NCBI GenBank assembly: GCA_947447465.1
Contig: CANFKE010000044.1
Coordinates: 1 to 34,298, forward strand
Origin: Chitinophagaceae bacterium
Lineage (GTDB): Bacteria > Bacteroidota > Bacteroidia > Chitinophagales > Chitinophagaceae
DNA: 34,298 bases
Reading direction: 5' to 3'
The position numbers and the translations under genes are program-made. This document shows positions 33,974 through 34,298 of the stretch, piece by piece. Positions within the stretch are counted from its first letter, which is position 1. The number at the start of each line of letters is the position of its first letter. A model generated the notes under the pieces. The model was not told the origin of the DNA and made no database searches. It was given only the letters and a program-made list of their open reading frames with translations.

Positions 33974-34148
33974 ATTTATTGGTACTTAGACGTCCTCAAA
34001 TGTACTCAATGCAAATTTGAATAAGGTCAAATTGTAAAGTGTCCTGAGCTTTCCACTAGTCTATGATTAAACTGTCCGTCTTAACTATTCCTTGAACAAT
34101 GTGTCGCAATCTTTAGTCGCCGCATCGGCGGCATCAGTTAAAATGTAA
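33974..34148. other. Short gene-free interval before the right-edge IS
   Basis: Contains a small GC-rich hairpin, CGCCG-CAT-CGGCG, at 34118-34130. I see no gene. The promoter of the minus-strand HEPN-like gene should lie at its left end. Confidence 0.4.
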
Positions 34149-34298
34149 TTTCCGTTTTATGTTGACCCACCATTCCGGTGATGTTGACCCACCCCAGGTT
34201 TGAAGATTCCGTCATGTTGACCCACTTGAATGGCGTTAAGGTGTACCTCTATTCCGGGATGTTGACCCACTTGCCTGCAGGATGGGAAACTGACATTC
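34149..34298. mobile_element. End of a second, different IS21-like element (partial)
   Basis: Four direct copies of ATGTTGACCCAC start at 34159, 34181, 34214 and 34259; three are preceded by ATTCCG. Arrays of TTGACCCAC-type units are typical of IS21-family ends, and the unit differs from the GACCACC unit of the element at 158-2864. The transposase genes would lie beyond the right edge. The exact terminus is uncertain, somewhere near 34149-34160. Confidence 0.7.

Noticed and set aside
34065..34074. GATTAAACTG, which also occurs at the left IS end, as a target-site link between the two window edges
   Set aside because: A ten-base match is too short to mean anything here.

Overview
The window looks like a defense- and mobile-element-rich accessory region of a Bacteroidota genome, probably close to the Chitinophagales or a similar environmental group. 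The main evidence is two large secreted proteins with PKD repeats that end in a type IX secretion (Por) sorting domain. Supporting evidence is moderately AT-rich DNA, a TAnnTTTG-type promoter box ahead of hsdR, and an IS21-family element of the kind common in this phylum. The placement is inferred from protein style; no rRNA or tRNA gene is present to confirm it.

Layout, left to right. (1) 1-2864: a piece of a tyrosine-recombinase gene runs off the left edge and is cut by a complete IS21-family element (istB, istA, ends built from repeated GACCACC units). (2) 3202-4584: a stand-alone PD-(D/E)XK nuclease-like gene. (3) 4824-6272, minus strand: a tight three-gene cassette of a HEPN-type protein, an unrecognised protein and a SecB-like chaperone, in the toxin-antitoxin-chaperone order. 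(4) 6396-7004: two broken gene remnants that meet head to head. (5) 7230-20510: a 3445-residue and a 952-residue secreted PKD-repeat protein, each with a signal peptide and a C-terminal sorting domain. (6) 20770-22137: a 44-bp perfect palindrome, a collagen-like lipoprotein gene, a nested inverted-repeat structure, short tandem repeats and a promoter with an overlapping dyad. (7) 22161-30396: a type I restriction-modification locus (hsdR, hsdM, truncated hsdS) followed by an inverted full-length hsdS, a tyrosine recombinase and a silent hsdS half-cassette. (8) 30631-33973: a small ORF, a 604-residue protein of unknown function with a HEPN-like partner, and a convergent third HEPN-like gene. 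(9) 34149-34298: one end of a second, different IS21-like element.

How the genes work together. The hsd locus is an inversion system. A 14-bp core (TAAATGATAATTTA) occurs four times, in alternating orientation, at the joints between HsdS halves, and a recombinase gene lies between them. In the arrangement given here, the hsdS next to hsdM is cut to a single-specificity half, while a two-domain hsdS sits directly behind the recombinase. Inversion would move C-terminal halves between N-terminal halves and so change DNA specificity. The HEPN/unknown/SecB cassette and the 604-aa/HEPN pair are the best candidates for undescribed defense modules. The secreted proteins and the collagen-like lipoprotein are surface factors that happen to share the island.

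All domain calls come from motif reading by eye; no database search was run.
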